Assembly (NCBI GenBank): GCA_964420405.1
Contig: CAYQTL010000022.1
Coordinates: 1-56,921 of the forward strand
Reading direction: 5' to 3'
DNA length: 56,921 bases
Origin: CAYQTL01 sp964420405
GTDB taxonomy: Bacteria > Acidobacteriota > Thermoanaerobaculia > Thermoanaerobaculales > Sulfomarinibacteraceae
This document shows, piece by piece, positions 44,280-53,448 of this stretch. A program made the translations under genes and the position numbers. The notes beneath the pieces were generated by a model, which worked only from the letters and a program-made list of their open reading frames with translations, was not told where the DNA came from and made no database searches. The stretch's first letter is position 1; every line of letters begins with the position of its first letter.

Positions 44280-45287
44280 ATGCAGGGACCCATTGCCACC
44301 ACCGCCGCACTCGGGCGCACCGCCAGCGCCGGCCTGGTCTCGGTCTACCTGGAGCTCTCCAAGGCCCGTCTGGCCACCCTGGTCGTGCTCACGACGGTGG
44401 TCGGGTACGTGGTGGCGGCCCGCGGCGCCGCCACCTGGTGGGGGCTGCTCGCCACCGCCGCGGGGACGGCTTTCACGGCCTTCGGCGCCAACATCCTCAA
44501 CCAGTGCTGGGAGCGGGACCGCGACGCCCGGATGGAGCGGACGCGCAACCGGCCGCTGCCTGCCGGCCGCATCGCCCGGGGGAAGGCGGTGGCGTGGGGG
44601 CTCGCGTCGGCCGTCGTCGGGCTCGCCGTGCTGGTGTCGGGCGCGACGGTGCTCGCCGCCGCGCTGGCGGCGTTCGTGATCCTGCTGTACGTCCTGGTGT
44701 ACACGCCGCTGAAGCCCCGCACGCCCCTCAACACGGTCGTGGGCGCGGTGTGCGGTGCGGTGCCCCCGATGATCGGTTGGGCGGCCGCGACCGGCCGGCT
44801 CGACCTCGGTGCCTGGATCCTCGGGGGCGTGCTCTTCGTGTGGCAGATCCCCCACTTCCTGGCGCTCGCCTGGATGTACCGGGACGACTACGCCCGGGGC
44901 GGCTTCCGGATGCTGCCCGCGGTCGACCCGAGCGGCGTCGTGACCGGCCGGATGAGCGTCGTGTGGGCGCTCGCCCTGCTGCCGATCACCGCCTCCGCCA
45001 CCTGGATCGGCATCACCGGCGCCTCCTTCCTGGTCGCCTCGCAGCTCCTCGGAGCGGCCTTCGTGTGGACGGCGTGGAGCTTCCTGCGCGAGCGCAGCCG
45101 CGGCGCCGCCCGGCGGCTGTTCGTCGCCAGCATCCTCTACCTGCCGGTGCTGATGGGCCTGATGGTCACCGACATGGACGACCGCCTCGCCAACGGTGCG
45201 CTGGTCGGTCGCGAGCCGGTTGCGGAGTCCCATCGGGCCGCGGTCCGCGCCCCGGCCCCACACTCGGGCGCCTCCCACGAGAGCTGA
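44280..45287 (+). CDS. ctaB: Protoheme IX farnesyltransferase (heme O synthase)
   Basis: This 335-residue UbiA-type prenyltransferase makes heme O by adding a farnesyl group to protoheme. The conserved loop NILNQCWERDRDARMERTRNRPLPAG and the YTPLKPRTPLNTVVGAVCGAVPPMIGWAA and WQIPHFLALAWMYRDDYARGGFRMLP motifs are present. About nine transmembrane helices are visible. I chose ATG at 44280, with AAGGA upstream. DUF3179 follows 7 bp after the stop. Together with ctaA it supplies heme A. Confidence 0.95.
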   Translation: MQGPIATTAALGRTASAGLVSVYLELSKARLATLVVLTTVVGYVVAARGAATWWGLLATAAGTAFTAFGANILNQCWERDRDARMERTRNRPLPAGRIARGKAVAWGLASAVVGLAVLVSGATVLAAALAAFVILLYVLVYTPLKPRTPLNTVVGAVCGAVPPMIGWAAATGRLDLGAWILGGVLFVWQIPHFLALAWMYRDDYARGGFRMLPAVDPSGVVTGRMSVVWALALLPITASATWIGITGASFLVASQLLGAAFVWTAWSFLRERSRGAARRLFVASILYLPVLMGLMVTDMDDRLANGALVGREPVAESHRAAVRAPAPHSGASHES

Positions 45288-45294
45288 GCCCGCG

Positions 45295-46365
45295 GTGGCG
45301 ATCGGACGCCTGGTCCGGAGCGGATGGTGGGTCGCCGCCGCTGCACTCGTCGTCTCGGTGGCGACCCTGGCGCTGCTTGTCCGACCCCATGCCGTCGAGC
45401 GGCGTGCGGCAGCCGGCTCCCTCGCCGCCTCCGGCTTCGTCCCCGAGCCGAGCGTCGTCCCGATCCATCGCGTGGTCGCGACCGGGATGCCCCGCGACGG
45501 CCTCCGCCCCGTCGACGAGCCGTCATGGCTGACGCCGGACGAGGTCGACCGGATCAACCACGAGGAGCGGGGCAAGCTTCTGGTTCCCGACGACCGCGTG
45601 GTCGGCGTCGCCCTCCCGGATGGCGGGCCACGCGCCTACCCGGTCCGCATCCTGCGCTGGCACGAGGTCGTCCACGACCTCGTCGGGGGGGTCCCGATCG
45701 CGGTCACCTACCATCCCCTGTCGGACGCCGTCGTGGTGCTCGACCGACGCACGCCCACCGGCGTTCTCTCGCTCGGCGTGTCGGGCCTGCTGTACAGCTC
45801 CACCCAGCTCCTCTACGAGCGGGGCGTGCCGGTGGCCCAGGCGAGCCTGTGGAGCCCGCTGCGGGCCCAGGCGCTGACCGGGCCGCGCGCCGGCGAGCGC
45901 CTCGACGTCCTGCCGGCGGCGCTCACCACCTGGAGCGACTGGCGCTCACGGCATCCGTCGACGCGGGTGATGGCGCCCGAGCCCGACGCGCGCCAGCTCT
46001 ACAAACGCGATCCCTACCGCGCCGACCTCGCCAGCGACGTCCTCCGCTTCCCCGTGGAGCCGATGCCCCCACCGTCGGACCTCGGCCTGAAGGAGCCGAT
46101 CGTGGCGATCGGGCTCGGCGAGGCGGTCGCTCCGTTCGCGGCGCCCGCCGCCGCCGGCGGCACCCCGCCGGAGCCGGTGTGGATCGCCCTCGAGATCGCC
46201 GGGCGCAGGCTCGAGCTGCGTGCCGGCTCCACTCCCGCCGTCGCCGAGGCCCGCGACGCCGACACCGGCTCCACCCTGCCCCTCAGGTTCGCCTGCTGGT
46301 TCGCCTGGCACGCCACCCATCCCGACGGTCCCCACCCCACCAGGATCCCGCACGACCGCCGGTGA
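45295..46365 (+). CDS. DUF3179 domain protein
   Basis: This 356-residue protein has an N-terminal transmembrane or signal segment (RLVRSGWWVAAAALVVSVATLALLV) and the DUF3179 core: RAYPVRILRWHEVVHDLVGGVPIAVTYHPLSDAVVVLDR, then LGVSGLLYSSTQLLYERG and SLWSPLRAQALTGP. In most relatives the motif is TYCPL; here a His replaces the Cys (TYHPL). The function of DUF3179 is unknown. GTG at 45295 is 7 bp after the ctaB stop, so co-transcription is likely. It is probably membrane-anchored with the domain in the periplasm. Confidence 0.85.
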   Translation: MAIGRLVRSGWWVAAAALVVSVATLALLVRPHAVERRAAAGSLAASGFVPEPSVVPIHRVVATGMPRDGLRPVDEPSWLTPDEVDRINHEERGKLLVPDDRVVGVALPDGGPRAYPVRILRWHEVVHDLVGGVPIAVTYHPLSDAVVVLDRRTPTGVLSLGVSGLLYSSTQLLYERGVPVAQASLWSPLRAQALTGPRAGERLDVLPAALTTWSDWRSRHPSTRVMAPEPDARQLYKRDPYRADLASDVLRFPVEPMPPPSDLGLKEPIVAIGLGEAVAPFAAPAAAGGTPPEPVWIALEIAGRRLELRAGSTPAVAEARDADTGSTLPLRFACWFAWHATHPDGPHPTRIPHDRR

Positions 46366-46383
46366 CGCCGGACGCCGTCGCTC

Positions 46384-48807
46384 CTACCGCTGGGTTCCGC
46401 TCCAGGCCCCGGTGTCACCGGACTCGAAGCCGTTCTCGAAGATCGAGGTCCCAGGGGCCTGGGGATCGGCCGCGCGGACCGCGATGTCGTCGAGATACCA
46501 CCCGTCCCGACCGCCGATGTGGTTGGTGACCAGTCGGAAGCGGAACCGGGCCTGGGAGACGTCGTCGAGCTGCGACAGGTCGATCGTCACGTGGTCCCAC
46601 GCCACCTGGTCGCCGTCGTAGCTGGCGACGACGCTCCAGCTCGAGCCGCCGTCGTCGGAGATCTCCACCCGCCCGACGTCCCAGCCGGCGTCGATGGCGT
46701 ACTTGTGCCAGAACTCGAGCACGGTCCCGCTCAGGCCGGTGAGGTCGAGCACCGGAGAGGTCAGCGACACGTCCGCGTTGTTGCCGTAGTTCCCCGTCGG
46801 GCTGTCGGTCCAGGAGTGGGTCGGGCTGACCGACGCCGAGGTGGTCCGCAGCCACGGCGAGTCGGCGGTCCAGCCCGGATCCGGACCCTCGGCGTCGTCG
46901 AAGAAGACCGTCTGGTAGGGCACCAGCAGGAAGTCCTGCACGGTGGTGGTGCCGCTGACGGCCGGCACTCCCGGCGCCTCCGCGGGGGCGTAGCCGTCGG
47001 CATCGACCCGGACCGTGTAGCTGCCGACGAAGGTGAGCATTTCGTACTCGCCCGTCGCCGGATCGGTGTCGTCCGAGAAGGACCCCGCCGTGACAGTGGC
47101 CGCGACCGGCGCGAGGGTCTGCGCGTCGCGGACGGTGCCCGCGATCCGCGGCGCGTTGTCCGGGTCGAGCACGGTCAGGAAGGCCGCGGTGGGCGGTCCC
47201 TGGTTGCCGTCCGCGTCCTCGCCCCGGACGTAGACGAGGTGCCGGCCGTGGCCGAGGCCGGTCGTGTCGACCGTCGCCGAGACGGCCTCGATGGTCTCGT
47301 CGAAGGCCCCGTCCGCGGCGCTCAGAGGGTACGGCACGGCGCCGCCGGCCCACGGCGGCTCGCCGACGGTCACCTCGCCCCCGAGGAGGGTCCGCACCGG
47401 CTGGCCGCTGCCCGCGGCGAACCGCGTGTCGTCGAGGGTCGCCGTGACCTCCACCAGCTCGCCGGGGGCGACCGTGTCGGGGGTGAGCACCACCGCCACG
47501 GCGTCCGGCCCGAACGCCCACTCGTACGGCCTGCCGACCGCCTTGGCGGCGTACCACAGGGCCCCGATGTTGTCGGGAAACACCGTGTTCTCGAAGGTGC
47601 TGCAGCTCTCGAAGAACGCCGTCCCGAGCTCGAAGGTGTAGCCGGGCACGCCGAGCTCGCCGTAGGCGAAGTCCTTGGTCGATCCGTCGACCGTGTAGAC
47701 GCTGCCGAGCTGGGCGTTGTAGCCGTTGTACCAGGCGAACTTCTCGGCCAGGCCGAGGATGCCGGCGCCGTTGGGCGGGACGGAGCCGGAGAACCCCCAC
47801 GACGACAGCACGTCGCCGCCGTAGCTGTGGACGTCGATGAACAGCCCGGCGGTGTCGATCGGCGCCGGCGTGGAGAGGTCGTCGGGCCGCTGGTCCGGGA
47901 TCACCGACCGCACGTGGTCGACGATGGCGGTCGTCTCCGGCTCCGACGCGGCGGCGCTGCCGCGGTAGGTGCTCGAGCACGGGCTGCTGCTCGACCCGCC
48001 GCAGCATCCCCACTCGAACGGGAAGTTCCGGTTGAGGTCCACTCCCCAGGACGACGGGTCGCTGCAGCCGTCGGTGGAGTTCGTGTTCTTGCGCCAGTCG
48101 TCGCCGGCCTCGGCCTTCTTCCGGCCGTCGGGATTGGCCTGCGGCAGCACGTGGATCTCGTGGTGGTCGAGGATCCAGGTCGCCTCGGGATCGGTTCCGT
48201 GGCCGGCGGCGAGCTGCTCGGCGAACCGCATCACGGTCTCGGCGGTGGTCAGCTCGCGGGCGTGGATCGCCCCCTCGATCCACATCACCGGCTTCGGGCC
48301 CGGGATGTCGCGGTTGGTCATCCGCATCACCAGCAGGTCGTAACCGTCCAGTGGCCCGCCGTTGGCCTTCTCCCACGAGTCGCCGATGTCGAGCAGCTCG
48401 ATGATGTCGGGATGGGCCGCCGCCAGAGCCTGGACATCCGCCAGGGTCTCCTCCACCGTGCGGTAGCACGGGTATCCGGGTATCCCTTCGGTCTGCCCCG
48501 GCAGCCGCTCCATCGTCGGGTTGAGCGCCGCGGTGCGGACGGGATCGACCCGGAACGGGATCCCGAGCGACCGCACCCACTCGAGCTCCCTCGCGCCAAC
48601 GTCCACCACCGCCGTCTGGGCGACGGTGTCCACCTCGCGCACGTCGAGCTCGGAGCCGAGCAGATCGAGGGTCGCGCGGTCGCCGTAGGAGACCACCAGC
48701 GCCCACCGCTCGCCGGGCGCCGGCGCGGCGTCGCCGGCCGTCGCGAGCGGAGCGACGAGTGAGAGCAACAACATAACCACGAACGCGACCGACTTCGCCT
48801 GGACCAC
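46384..48807 (-). CDS. Secreted M14 zinc carboxypeptidase with C-terminal GFESGD tag
   Basis: This 807-residue protein has a signal peptide (VVQAKSVAFVVMLLLSLVAPLATAG). The M14 domain has WIEGAIHARELTTAE with zinc ligands His182 and Glu185, FIDVHSYGGDVL with the third His, and GYTFELGT with the catalytic Glu. A carboxypeptidase regulatory-like domain (APRIAGTVRDAQTLAPVAATVTAG) and a jelly-roll-like domain (VFFDDAEGPDPGWTADSPW to WYLDDIAVRAADP) follow. The protein ends IFENGFESGDTGAWSG, a tag common in secreted proteins of some Acidobacteriota and Myxococcota. GTG at 48807 has GGAGGCAACG in front; the ATG at 48861 has no ribosome binding site. Confidence 0.9.
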   Translation of the reverse strand: MVQAKSVAFVVMLLLSLVAPLATAGDAAPAPGERWALVVSYGDRATLDLLGSELDVREVDTVAQTAVVDVGARELEWVRSLGIPFRVDPVRTAALNPTMERLPGQTEGIPGYPCYRTVEETLADVQALAAAHPDIIELLDIGDSWEKANGGPLDGYDLLVMRMTNRDIPGPKPVMWIEGAIHARELTTAETVMRFAEQLAAGHGTDPEATWILDHHEIHVLPQANPDGRKKAEAGDDWRKNTNSTDGCSDPSSWGVDLNRNFPFEWGCCGGSSSSPCSSTYRGSAAASEPETTAIVDHVRSVIPDQRPDDLSTPAPIDTAGLFIDVHSYGGDVLSSWGFSGSVPPNGAGILGLAEKFAWYNGYNAQLGSVYTVDGSTKDFAYGELGVPGYTFELGTAFFESCSTFENTVFPDNIGALWYAAKAVGRPYEWAFGPDAVAVVLTPDTVAPGELVEVTATLDDTRFAAGSGQPVRTLLGGEVTVGEPPWAGGAVPYPLSAADGAFDETIEAVSATVDTTGLGHGRHLVYVRGEDADGNQGPPTAAFLTVLDPDNAPRIAGTVRDAQTLAPVAATVTAGSFSDDTDPATGEYEMLTFVGSYTVRVDADGYAPAEAPGVPAVSGTTTVQDFLLVPYQTVFFDDAEGPDPGWTADSPWLRTTSASVSPTHSWTDSPTGNYGNNADVSLTSPVLDLTGLSGTVLEFWHKYAIDAGWDVGRVEISDDGGSSWSVVASYDGDQVAWDHVTIDLSQLDDVSQARFRFRLVTNHIGGRDGWYLDDIAVRAADPQAPGTSIFENGFESGDTGAWSGTQR

Positions 48808-48903
48808 CGTTGCCTCCGAGGCGCGCGACTCCGGCCGCGCGACCGCGTCAGACTCTACCATTGACCGGCCCTCGCGGGCGCCGCCGGCCAGCCGCTTCTG
48901 TCC

Positions 48904-49929
48904 TCACCGGATCAGCATCGCGTCGCCGTAGGAGAAGAACCGGTACCGCTGCGCGACGGCCTCGCGGTACGCCGCGAGCACCGGCTCGCGGCCTGCGAAC
49001 GCCGAGACCAGCATCAGCAGGGTCGAGCGGGGCAGGTGGAAGTTGGTCAGCAGGGCGTCGACCACCTTGAAACGGAACCCCGGCGTGATGAACAGGTCGG
49101 TCGACGCCCAGCCCGGCACGACATCTCCTCCGGACGCGGCCGCCGATCCCTCCAGCGCCCGCACCGACGTGGTCCCCACCGCCACCACCCGCCGCCCGTC
49201 GCGCCGTGCGGCGGCCACCGCTGCGGCGGTCTCGGCGGCGATCTCATACCGCTCGGCGTGCATGACGTGGTCGCTCACCAGCTCCGCCGACACCGGCCGG
49301 AAGGTCCCGATCCCGACGTGGAGGGTCAGCCGTGCCGTCTCGACGCCGCGCCCCCGCAGCGCGTCGAGAACCGCGGGCGTGAAGTGGAGGCCGGCCGTCG
49401 GAGCCGCCACCGCCCCCGGCCGCGCAGCGTAGACCGTCTGGTACCGCTCGCGGTCGTCCTCGGTCGGCTCCCGCCGGATGTACGGCGGCAGCGGTACCGA
49501 GCCGATCCGGTCGAGGCGCTCGGGGTCGAGCGCCGGCCGCAGCTCGAGCCGCCACCGGCCCTCGCCGAGCGCCTCCAGCGGCACCGCCTCGCCGCCGTCG
49601 GGCAGCAGCAGCCGTTCGCCGGCGCGCACCCGGGACGACGGGCGCACCAGGGCCTGCCAGCGGTCCCCGCTGAAATCGGGCTCGAGCATGAGCAGCTCGA
49701 AGCGGCGCCCGGTGCGTCGCCGGGCCGCGACCCGCGCCGCCATCACACGCGTGTCGTTGACGACCAGCAGGTCGCCCTCCCGCAGCAGCTCCGGCAGCTC
49801 GCGGACCGCCCGGTGGTCGACGACGCCGGTGGCCCGTTCGAGCACCAGCATGCGCGACGCGCCACGCGGGCCGGGCTCCTGGGCGACGAGCTCCTCCGGG
49901 AGGTGGTAGTCGAAGTCGGAGGTCCGCAT
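48904..49929 (-). CDS. queA: tRNA preQ1(34) S-adenosylmethionine ribosyltransferase-isomerase
   Basis: This 341-residue enzyme makes epoxyqueuosine in tRNA from preQ1 and S-adenosylmethionine. Motifs include DFDYHLPEELVAQEP at the start, DLLVVNDTRVMAARV, YQTVYAARPGAVAAPTAGLHFT, GTFRPV, HAERYEI, VVAVGTTSVRALEG and TDLFITPGFRFKVVDALLTNFHLPRSTLLMLVSAFAG. Length is normal. ATG at 49929 starts the conserved region; a GTG 15 bases upstream is possible. It follows the yraN-like gene at 17 bp. Confidence 0.95.
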   Translation of the reverse strand: MRTSDFDYHLPEELVAQEPGPRGASRMLVLERATGVVDHRAVRELPELLREGDLLVVNDTRVMAARVAARRRTGRRFELLMLEPDFSGDRWQALVRPSSRVRAGERLLLPDGGEAVPLEALGEGRWRLELRPALDPERLDRIGSVPLPPYIRREPTEDDRERYQTVYAARPGAVAAPTAGLHFTPAVLDALRGRGVETARLTLHVGIGTFRPVSAELVSDHVMHAERYEIAAETAAAVAAARRDGRRVVAVGTTSVRALEGSAAASGGDVVPGWASTDLFITPGFRFKVVDALLTNFHLPRSTLLMLVSAFAGREPVLAAYREAVAQRYRFFSYGDAMLIR

Positions 49930-49946
49930 CGCGGTCGCGTCCACGG

Positions 49947-50363
49947 TCAGGCCACCGGACCGTAGTCGGGGCGGAACGCGTCGCGCAGGTGACGCACCCG
50001 CCACCACGGGAACCGGGGTCGGCCCTCGAAGGCCACGATGTCGAACCGCACCGCGCGCCGTCCCCACAGGTCGAACCTCGACAGGTAGGCCGCCGCGGCC
50101 CGCGCCACCACCCGCTGCTTGGCGGGGCCGACCGCGCCGACCGGGCCGCCGAGCTCCGCGCTCCGGCGCGCCTTGACCTCGACGAACACGATCGCGGAGC
50201 CGCGGGACACGACGAGGTCGAGCTCGCCGCCGGCTCCCGTCCAGTTGCGGTGGCGGAGCCGGTAGCCCTTCAGCGCCAGCAGCACGACGGCGGCCGTCTC
50301 GGCGACCTGCCCGAGGCGCCGCCGCCGTCCGGCGCCGTCAGCGCCCGCCGTGGGTCGCCGCAC
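49947..50363 (-). CDS. YraN/UPF0102 family endonuclease-like protein
   Basis: This 138-residue protein has the UPF0102 core: GQVAETAAVVLLALKGYRLRHRNW, GELDLVVSRGSAIVFVEVKARRSAELG with the Asp and Glu-Val-Lys of the PD-(D/E)XK nuclease fold, and LSRFDLWGRRAVRFDIVAF. Family members are thought to be Holliday-junction or structure-specific nucleases. I chose a GTG at 50363 because the family start (RRRLGQVAETAAV) follows it; it overlaps the lipoprotein gene by 26 bp. It is followed by queA. Confidence 0.85.
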   Translation of the reverse strand: MRRPTAGADGAGRRRRLGQVAETAAVVLLALKGYRLRHRNWTGAGGELDLVVSRGSAIVFVEVKARRSAELGGPVGAVGPAKQRVVARAAAAYLSRFDLWGRRAVRFDIVAFEGRPRFPWWRVRHLRDAFRPDYGPVA

Positions 50364-50799
50364 CCTCGTCGACGCCGCCGTCCGGCGGGCTCTTGGCCGG
50401 GGCGCGGATGATCGGGCTGAACCGCTCGCGGACGTTGTCGATCGAGATGCTCTCGATGTAGTACCAGTAGTCCCTCGCGGGATCGATGTCCTCGTCGTAC
50501 CAGACATAGTCCTGGGGCTCGTCCACCGTCCCCGCGCCCGGCAGCGGCTGAGCGGTCATGCGCTCGAAGGGACCGTCCTCCGACGTCCCCCGGTAGATGT
50601 CGAAGCCGAAGTTGTCGACCTCGCTGGCCGTCGTCCACCGGAGGGTGTTGCGCAGCGGCTCCGGCTGCGTCTCGGCCGGAGCCGCGACCGGACCCGCGGA
50701 GGGGGCCGGAGCGTCGACCGGGACGTTCCCGGCATCCTTGCCGCTGGTGACGCACCCGCCGAGCAGGACCACCAGCGCAAGCGTCGTCAGATGTCTCAT
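50338..50799 (-). CDS. Lipoprotein with fibronectin-III-like domain
   Basis: This 153-residue protein has a lipoprotein signal (LTTLALVVLLGGCV). A Pro/Ala-rich spacer is followed by RNTLRWTTASEVDNFGFDIYRGTSEDGPFERM and YWYYIESISIDNVRERFSPII, a fibronectin-III-like beta-sandwich. The ATG overlaps the C25 protease stop by 4 bp (ATGA), so the two are co-translated. Its role may be to bind or localise the protease (inference). Confidence 0.75.
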   Translation of the reverse strand: MRHLTTLALVVLLGGCVTSGKDAGNVPVDAPAPSAGPVAAPAETQPEPLRNTLRWTTASEVDNFGFDIYRGTSEDGPFERMTAQPLPGAGTVDEPQDYVWYDEDIDPARDYWYYIESISIDNVRERFSPIIRAPAKSPPDGGVDEGAATHGGR

Positions 50800-53417
50800 G
50801 AGCTCTCCTTCTCCGCGTCCTCACCCGCGGCGCCGGCCTCGGCCCGCGCGACACGGTCGTCCGCGTCGTCGCCGACCGTCGCCCAGCCGAGCGCGTCGAG
50901 CTGGCGCTCCTGGTCCCAGGCATAGGCGCGGACGAAGCGGACCCGGTCCGTTCCGGCCGCGAGCCGGGCGCGGAACCCGTCCCTGCCGAAGGCGACGCGC
51001 TCCGACCCGACGACGCCGCCGTCGGCGTCGAGCCACTCCACCAGCACCTCGCCGGAGAGGCGCTCGTCGGTCGGCCGACCGCGGACGGCGACGTCGCCGG
51101 CGTCGTTCGCGGCCTCGAGGGCCAGGGAGCCGCTCGGCAGCGCCATCGGCACCGCGGGATCGCCGAGCAGGTTGTACAGGTGCAGCAGCATCGGGCTCGC
51201 GATACGGTGCTTTGCACGCTGCACCGCCTCGCCGATGGTCGCCCCCGGCTGCACCAGCTCCTCGAGGAACGCCGCACCCATCTGGGGGCTGGGGCTGTTG
51301 CGCCAGGTCGCGCCGATCACCGCGATGGCGCCCCGACCGTCGATCCGCACCAGCTTCTCGCCGATGGAGTCGGCGCTCGGGTGGTCGAACGGCGCCGAGT
51401 AGCAGGTCAACGACACCACCACCGGCAGCATCGGTGTGGGGCCGAGGCGGTCCAGGTGCTCGAGGGTGAACAGGTCGCGGTTCTCCTTGAGGTCGCTCGG
51501 GGCGGTGCGCCAGATGTAGCGGCCGCCGTGACCGAGGAACTGGATCACCTGCAGCCCCCGGTCCATGAGCTCGACGATCCGCTCGGTGTGATGCTCGTTC
51601 ACGGGCTCGTCGGCGTTCGCGTAGATCTTCACCGGGGCGTAGCCCAGACTCGAGGCGACCGCGGCGGCCTCGTCCATGCGGTGCTGGAAGCCCGGGTTCT
51701 CGTTGGCGATGAAGAGCATGTCACGGCGCCACGGCCCGACCTCGGTGTCGCGCACGTAGGCGATGACCTTGTCCACCATCGCCCGAAGCTCCTCGGGCGT
51801 GGCGGCCGGCAGCCGGCCGATCGCCATGTCCGGCAGGTCGTCGTCGCCTTCGAGGCACACGAACCAGTTGTCGCTCGCGGCGTGGCCCTGGTATGTCGGG
51901 TAGTTGTAGCTCGGGACCAGACCCCGGTCGTTGGCCTTCGAGCCGTCCTCGTAGGCGAAGCTGGCGTTCTTGGCGAACGAGGTCGTCTCCCACGGCCGGT
52001 AGGTCCAGTCGGCGTAGTGGGAGTCCTCCGCGAAGGGGTTCTTCAGGTCCCAGCTGGCGTCACCCGCGAGCAGCACGAACCGCGGCGCGGGCGCCGACCA
52101 CCCCTCGCGGGTCCACGCCAGGAAGTCGCGGATCGCCCGCGGGTGGACCCTGCCGTGGTTGAACTCGTCGTACACGTCCTCCACGTCGACCACCGCCACC
52201 TCGAGACCGCGTCCCCTGTGGAGCTCCGCCAGGCGCTCCGTCTCCTCGAGCAGCGACCGGTGGGTGATCATGATGTAGTCGGCGCGGCGTGAGGCCGAGC
52301 GCAGGTCCGACGGGCGGTCCTCGCGGATCCGGTACGGCTCGAACCTGCCGCCCGGCCGGACCGCGACCACCGGCCGCCCGTCCGCGGCAGCGGCCGGCAG
52401 CCGGACCGATCCGCGGTCGGCGACGTAGCGCACGCCGTCGGCCGTGTACACCTCGAGGGGACCGCCGCCGGCCGCCCGGAGCTCCGAGCCCCCGTCGCCC
52501 TCCAGGACCAGCCGGACCTGCGGCCGGGCCACCGAGGACGCCGCGGGGTACTCGAGCTCGATCCAGTTGAGCAGCACGATGTCCGGCAGCAGGTTGTCGG
52601 TGCTCGGGACCGTGCGCTTCGGAATCGTCAGCGACAGGCGGTGCTCGCCGCGCTCGAGCTCGCCGACCGGCAGCGACGCCTCGACCACGTGCCGGTCGAC
52701 CCCGTCCCACTCGCCGGTCGCCACGAGCCGACCGCCGAGACGCACCTCGACGTGGTGGTCGGCGATCGCGTCGCGGGCGCTCAGGCGGGGCTCGGACCAT
52801 CCCCGCAGCCCGATCCGCACCGTCACCCGCCCGTCGGCGCGGTCCACGTCGAGGTCGGCCAGGTCGAGCACCTGCTCGAAGGGCTCGCGGTCCATCACCG
52901 ACAGCCGCGCCCAGTACCACCTCTCCTGGTCGCCGCCGGTGCCCGGGAGAGCGAAACGGCCCATGATCAGGTCGCGCTCGACGTGCTCTCGGACCCACGG
53001 CCGTGCGGTCGCCGGGCCGGCGCCCGCGACCTCCGACCGGACCGTGCGGCCCGCGTGGCCGCCGCCGGCGCCGAGCTCGAGCCAGTACACGCTCACGGCG
53101 GAGTACTCGTCGACAGTCGTGTGCTCGCCGGCGGGCCGCTCGCCGATGAACAGCAGCCGGTCGCCGGGACCGAACCGTCCGTCGCCGCCGTCCTCGAGCC
53201 ACACGGGCGCGGGCCGGCCGAGGTTGCTGAGCGCGACCCGCTCGACCCCGCCGCGGGACGGGTCCAGTCCCGCCGCGACCAGCGACTCCCAGGTCACCTC
53301 GTACACTCCAGGGTGCTCGACCTCGACCTTGAACCGGTCCGGGTTCGTCGCACCGGCGGCGACCGCCGCCCCGACGGCGACGGCGAGAATGGCAGAGCGA
53401 AAGAGCTGGATCACCAT
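50796..53417 (-). CDS. C25 (gingipain-like) cysteine protease
   Basis: This 873-residue protein has a signal peptide (MVIQLFRSAILAVAVGAAVAAG). Two beta-rich N-terminal domains are followed by the C25 protease fold: VIQFLGHGGRYIW with His630, and VVSLTCYSAPFDHPSADSIGEKLV with Cys672, the caspase-like pair. The downstream GAIAVIGATW, ATIGEAVQRAKHRI and LYNLLGDPAVPMALP are typical of C25. The C-terminus has a beta-sandwich. It is likely secreted and is the second clan-CD protease of the window, besides CHAT. No type IX tag is visible, so its route across the outer membrane is unknown. Confidence 0.9.
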   Translation of the reverse strand: MVIQLFRSAILAVAVGAAVAAGATNPDRFKVEVEHPGVYEVTWESLVAAGLDPSRGGVERVALSNLGRPAPVWLEDGGDGRFGPGDRLLFIGERPAGEHTTVDEYSAVSVYWLELGAGGGHAGRTVRSEVAGAGPATARPWVREHVERDLIMGRFALPGTGGDQERWYWARLSVMDREPFEQVLDLADLDVDRADGRVTVRIGLRGWSEPRLSARDAIADHHVEVRLGGRLVATGEWDGVDRHVVEASLPVGELERGEHRLSLTIPKRTVPSTDNLLPDIVLLNWIELEYPAASSVARPQVRLVLEGDGGSELRAAGGGPLEVYTADGVRYVADRGSVRLPAAAADGRPVVAVRPGGRFEPYRIREDRPSDLRSASRRADYIMITHRSLLEETERLAELHRGRGLEVAVVDVEDVYDEFNHGRVHPRAIRDFLAWTREGWSAPAPRFVLLAGDASWDLKNPFAEDSHYADWTYRPWETTSFAKNASFAYEDGSKANDRGLVPSYNYPTYQGHAASDNWFVCLEGDDDLPDMAIGRLPAATPEELRAMVDKVIAYVRDTEVGPWRRDMLFIANENPGFQHRMDEAAAVASSLGYAPVKIYANADEPVNEHHTERIVELMDRGLQVIQFLGHGGRYIWRTAPSDLKENRDLFTLEHLDRLGPTPMLPVVVSLTCYSAPFDHPSADSIGEKLVRIDGRGAIAVIGATWRNSPSPQMGAAFLEELVQPGATIGEAVQRAKHRIASPMLLHLYNLLGDPAVPMALPSGSLALEAANDAGDVAVRGRPTDERLSGEVLVEWLDADGGVVGSERVAFGRDGFRARLAAGTDRVRFVRAYAWDQERQLDALGWATVGDDADDRVARAEAGAAGEDAEKESS

Positions 53418-53448
53418 AGTCGGATGGAAGTATAGCGGGCGTCCGCGC

